From Enterococcus silesiacus (GTDB lineage Bacteria > Bacillota > Bacilli > Lactobacillales > Enterococcaceae): a stretch of DNA of 64,000 bases. Made by a program: the position numbers and the translations under genes. The notes beneath the pieces were generated by a model. That model searched no databases, had not been told where the DNA came from, and saw nothing but the letters and a program-made list of their open reading frames with translations. Numbering within the stretch: the first letter of the stretch is position 1; the number at the start of each line of letters is the position of its first letter. The DNA is taken from NCBI GenBank assembly GCA_001465115.1, contig CP013614.1:2852001-2916000 (forward strand). The letters are read 5' to 3'. Positions 63,713 through 64,000 of the stretch are shown here, piece after piece.

Positions 63713-64000
63713 TTATCGCTTTTTCCCTCTCGAAAATACCGCAATACAGCCATTCCCCGTGTGACTAGTGATCGTTGGTCCTAATGGATGTAAGCGAATC
63801 TCTTTGACTTGAATTTTTTCTTCAATCAACGCTTTGACTTTCTCCGCACTTTCTAAATCACCAGCATACGCAATAAATATCGTTTGTTTTAATGGTTCAA
63901 CCATGCCTTGAACCGTTTCATCTGACAGCTTTTTCAATGCTTTGCCGCGACCACGAACTTTTCCGATATTTTTTAGTTTTCCCTGTTCGTCTACTATAAT
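63713..64000 (-). CDS. DegV family protein, C-terminal part
   Basis: The last 95 residues of a DegV family fatty-acid-binding protein; the frame is open to the window edge (64000), so the start lies outside. The fragment begins IIVDEQGKLKNIGKVRGRGKALKKL, which is the typical VDEEGKxxxxxKVRGRKKAL segment of the family, and ends LGPTITSHTGNGCIAVFSRGKK, the common C-terminal motif. In Gram-positives DegV proteins (FakB-like) present fatty acids to the FakA kinase. Confidence 0.85.
   Translation of the reverse strand: MIVDEQGKLKNIGKVRGRGKALKKLSDETVQGMVEPLKQTIFIAYAGDLESAEKVKALIEEKIQVKEIRLHPLGPTITSHTGNGCIAVFSRGKKR

Overview
The window is low-G+C Firmicutes DNA, most likely from an Enterococcus. 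Evidence: AT-rich coding, strong AGGAGG-type ribosome binding sites, the B. subtilis-like order dut-radA-yacL-ispD-ispF-gltX / cysE-cysS-mrnC-rlmB-rae1-sigH, a LevR/ManR-controlled mannose PTS followed by a DUF956 gene, and a DhaS/DhaQ-controlled dihydroxyacetone kinase locus. I cannot assign a species. No rRNA, tRNA, CRISPR array, phage or insertion-sequence transposase was seen.

Layout. 1-2.2 kb: end of a RarD-type permease, a flavin reductase-like gene and a divergent ArsR regulator. 2.3-13.3 kb: a long minus-strand housekeeping block (veg, a SigH-like sigma factor, rae1, rlmB, mrnC, cysS, cysE behind a cysteine T-box, gltX, ispF, ispD, a PIN-TRAM protein, radA, dut). 13.4-17.6 kb: a PTS IIC with an unusual stand-alone MgsA/RarA C-terminal-domain protein, an MFS-like membrane protein and a divergent RpiR regulator. 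17.9-23.6 kb: serC-serA-DUF1015 and proBA. 23.7-34.1 kb: two membrane-anchored XRE regulators, a PHP phosphatase, an Ntn amidase, YfhO, MprF, a CPBP protease and a small membrane protein. 34.2-39.6 kb: glycerol/dihydroxyacetone utilisation (gldA, dhaM, dhaL, dhaK, divergent dhaQ, dhaS), with a DhaS-like operator, a cre site and a repeat-rich dhaK leader. 39.8-49 kb: a large orphan coiled-coil protein, TMEM175-like channel, DUF5105 lipoprotein, HNH protein, stress-type small proteins and HxlR and PadR regulators. 48.9-56.2 kb: DUF956, mannose PTS IID, IIC, IIAB, a separate IIB, a sigma-54 promoter and the sigma-54 activator. 56.6-60.5 kb: a very AT-rich cassette of a small hydrophobic two-cysteine peptide, ABC ATPase, ABC permease, M50-type metallopeptidase, small membrane protein and thioredoxin-like lipoprotein. 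60.7-64 kb: an ABC-F ATPase, DUF421/DUF3290 membrane proteins and the end of a DegV gene.

Most striking part. The 56.6-60.5 kb cassette looks like a peptide production, export or immunity system. It recalls yydFGHIJ-type loci, but no radical-SAM enzyme lies in it and a lipid-anchored CPEC thioredoxin-like protein is present. A 186-bp inverted-repeat element separates the peptide gene from the transporter genes. Other points of interest are the candidate serine-biosynthesis DUF1015 protein with a DGHHR motif, the stand-alone MgsA C-terminal domain in a PTS operon, the dhaK leader with alternative hairpins, and the 780-residue orphan coiled-coil protein.
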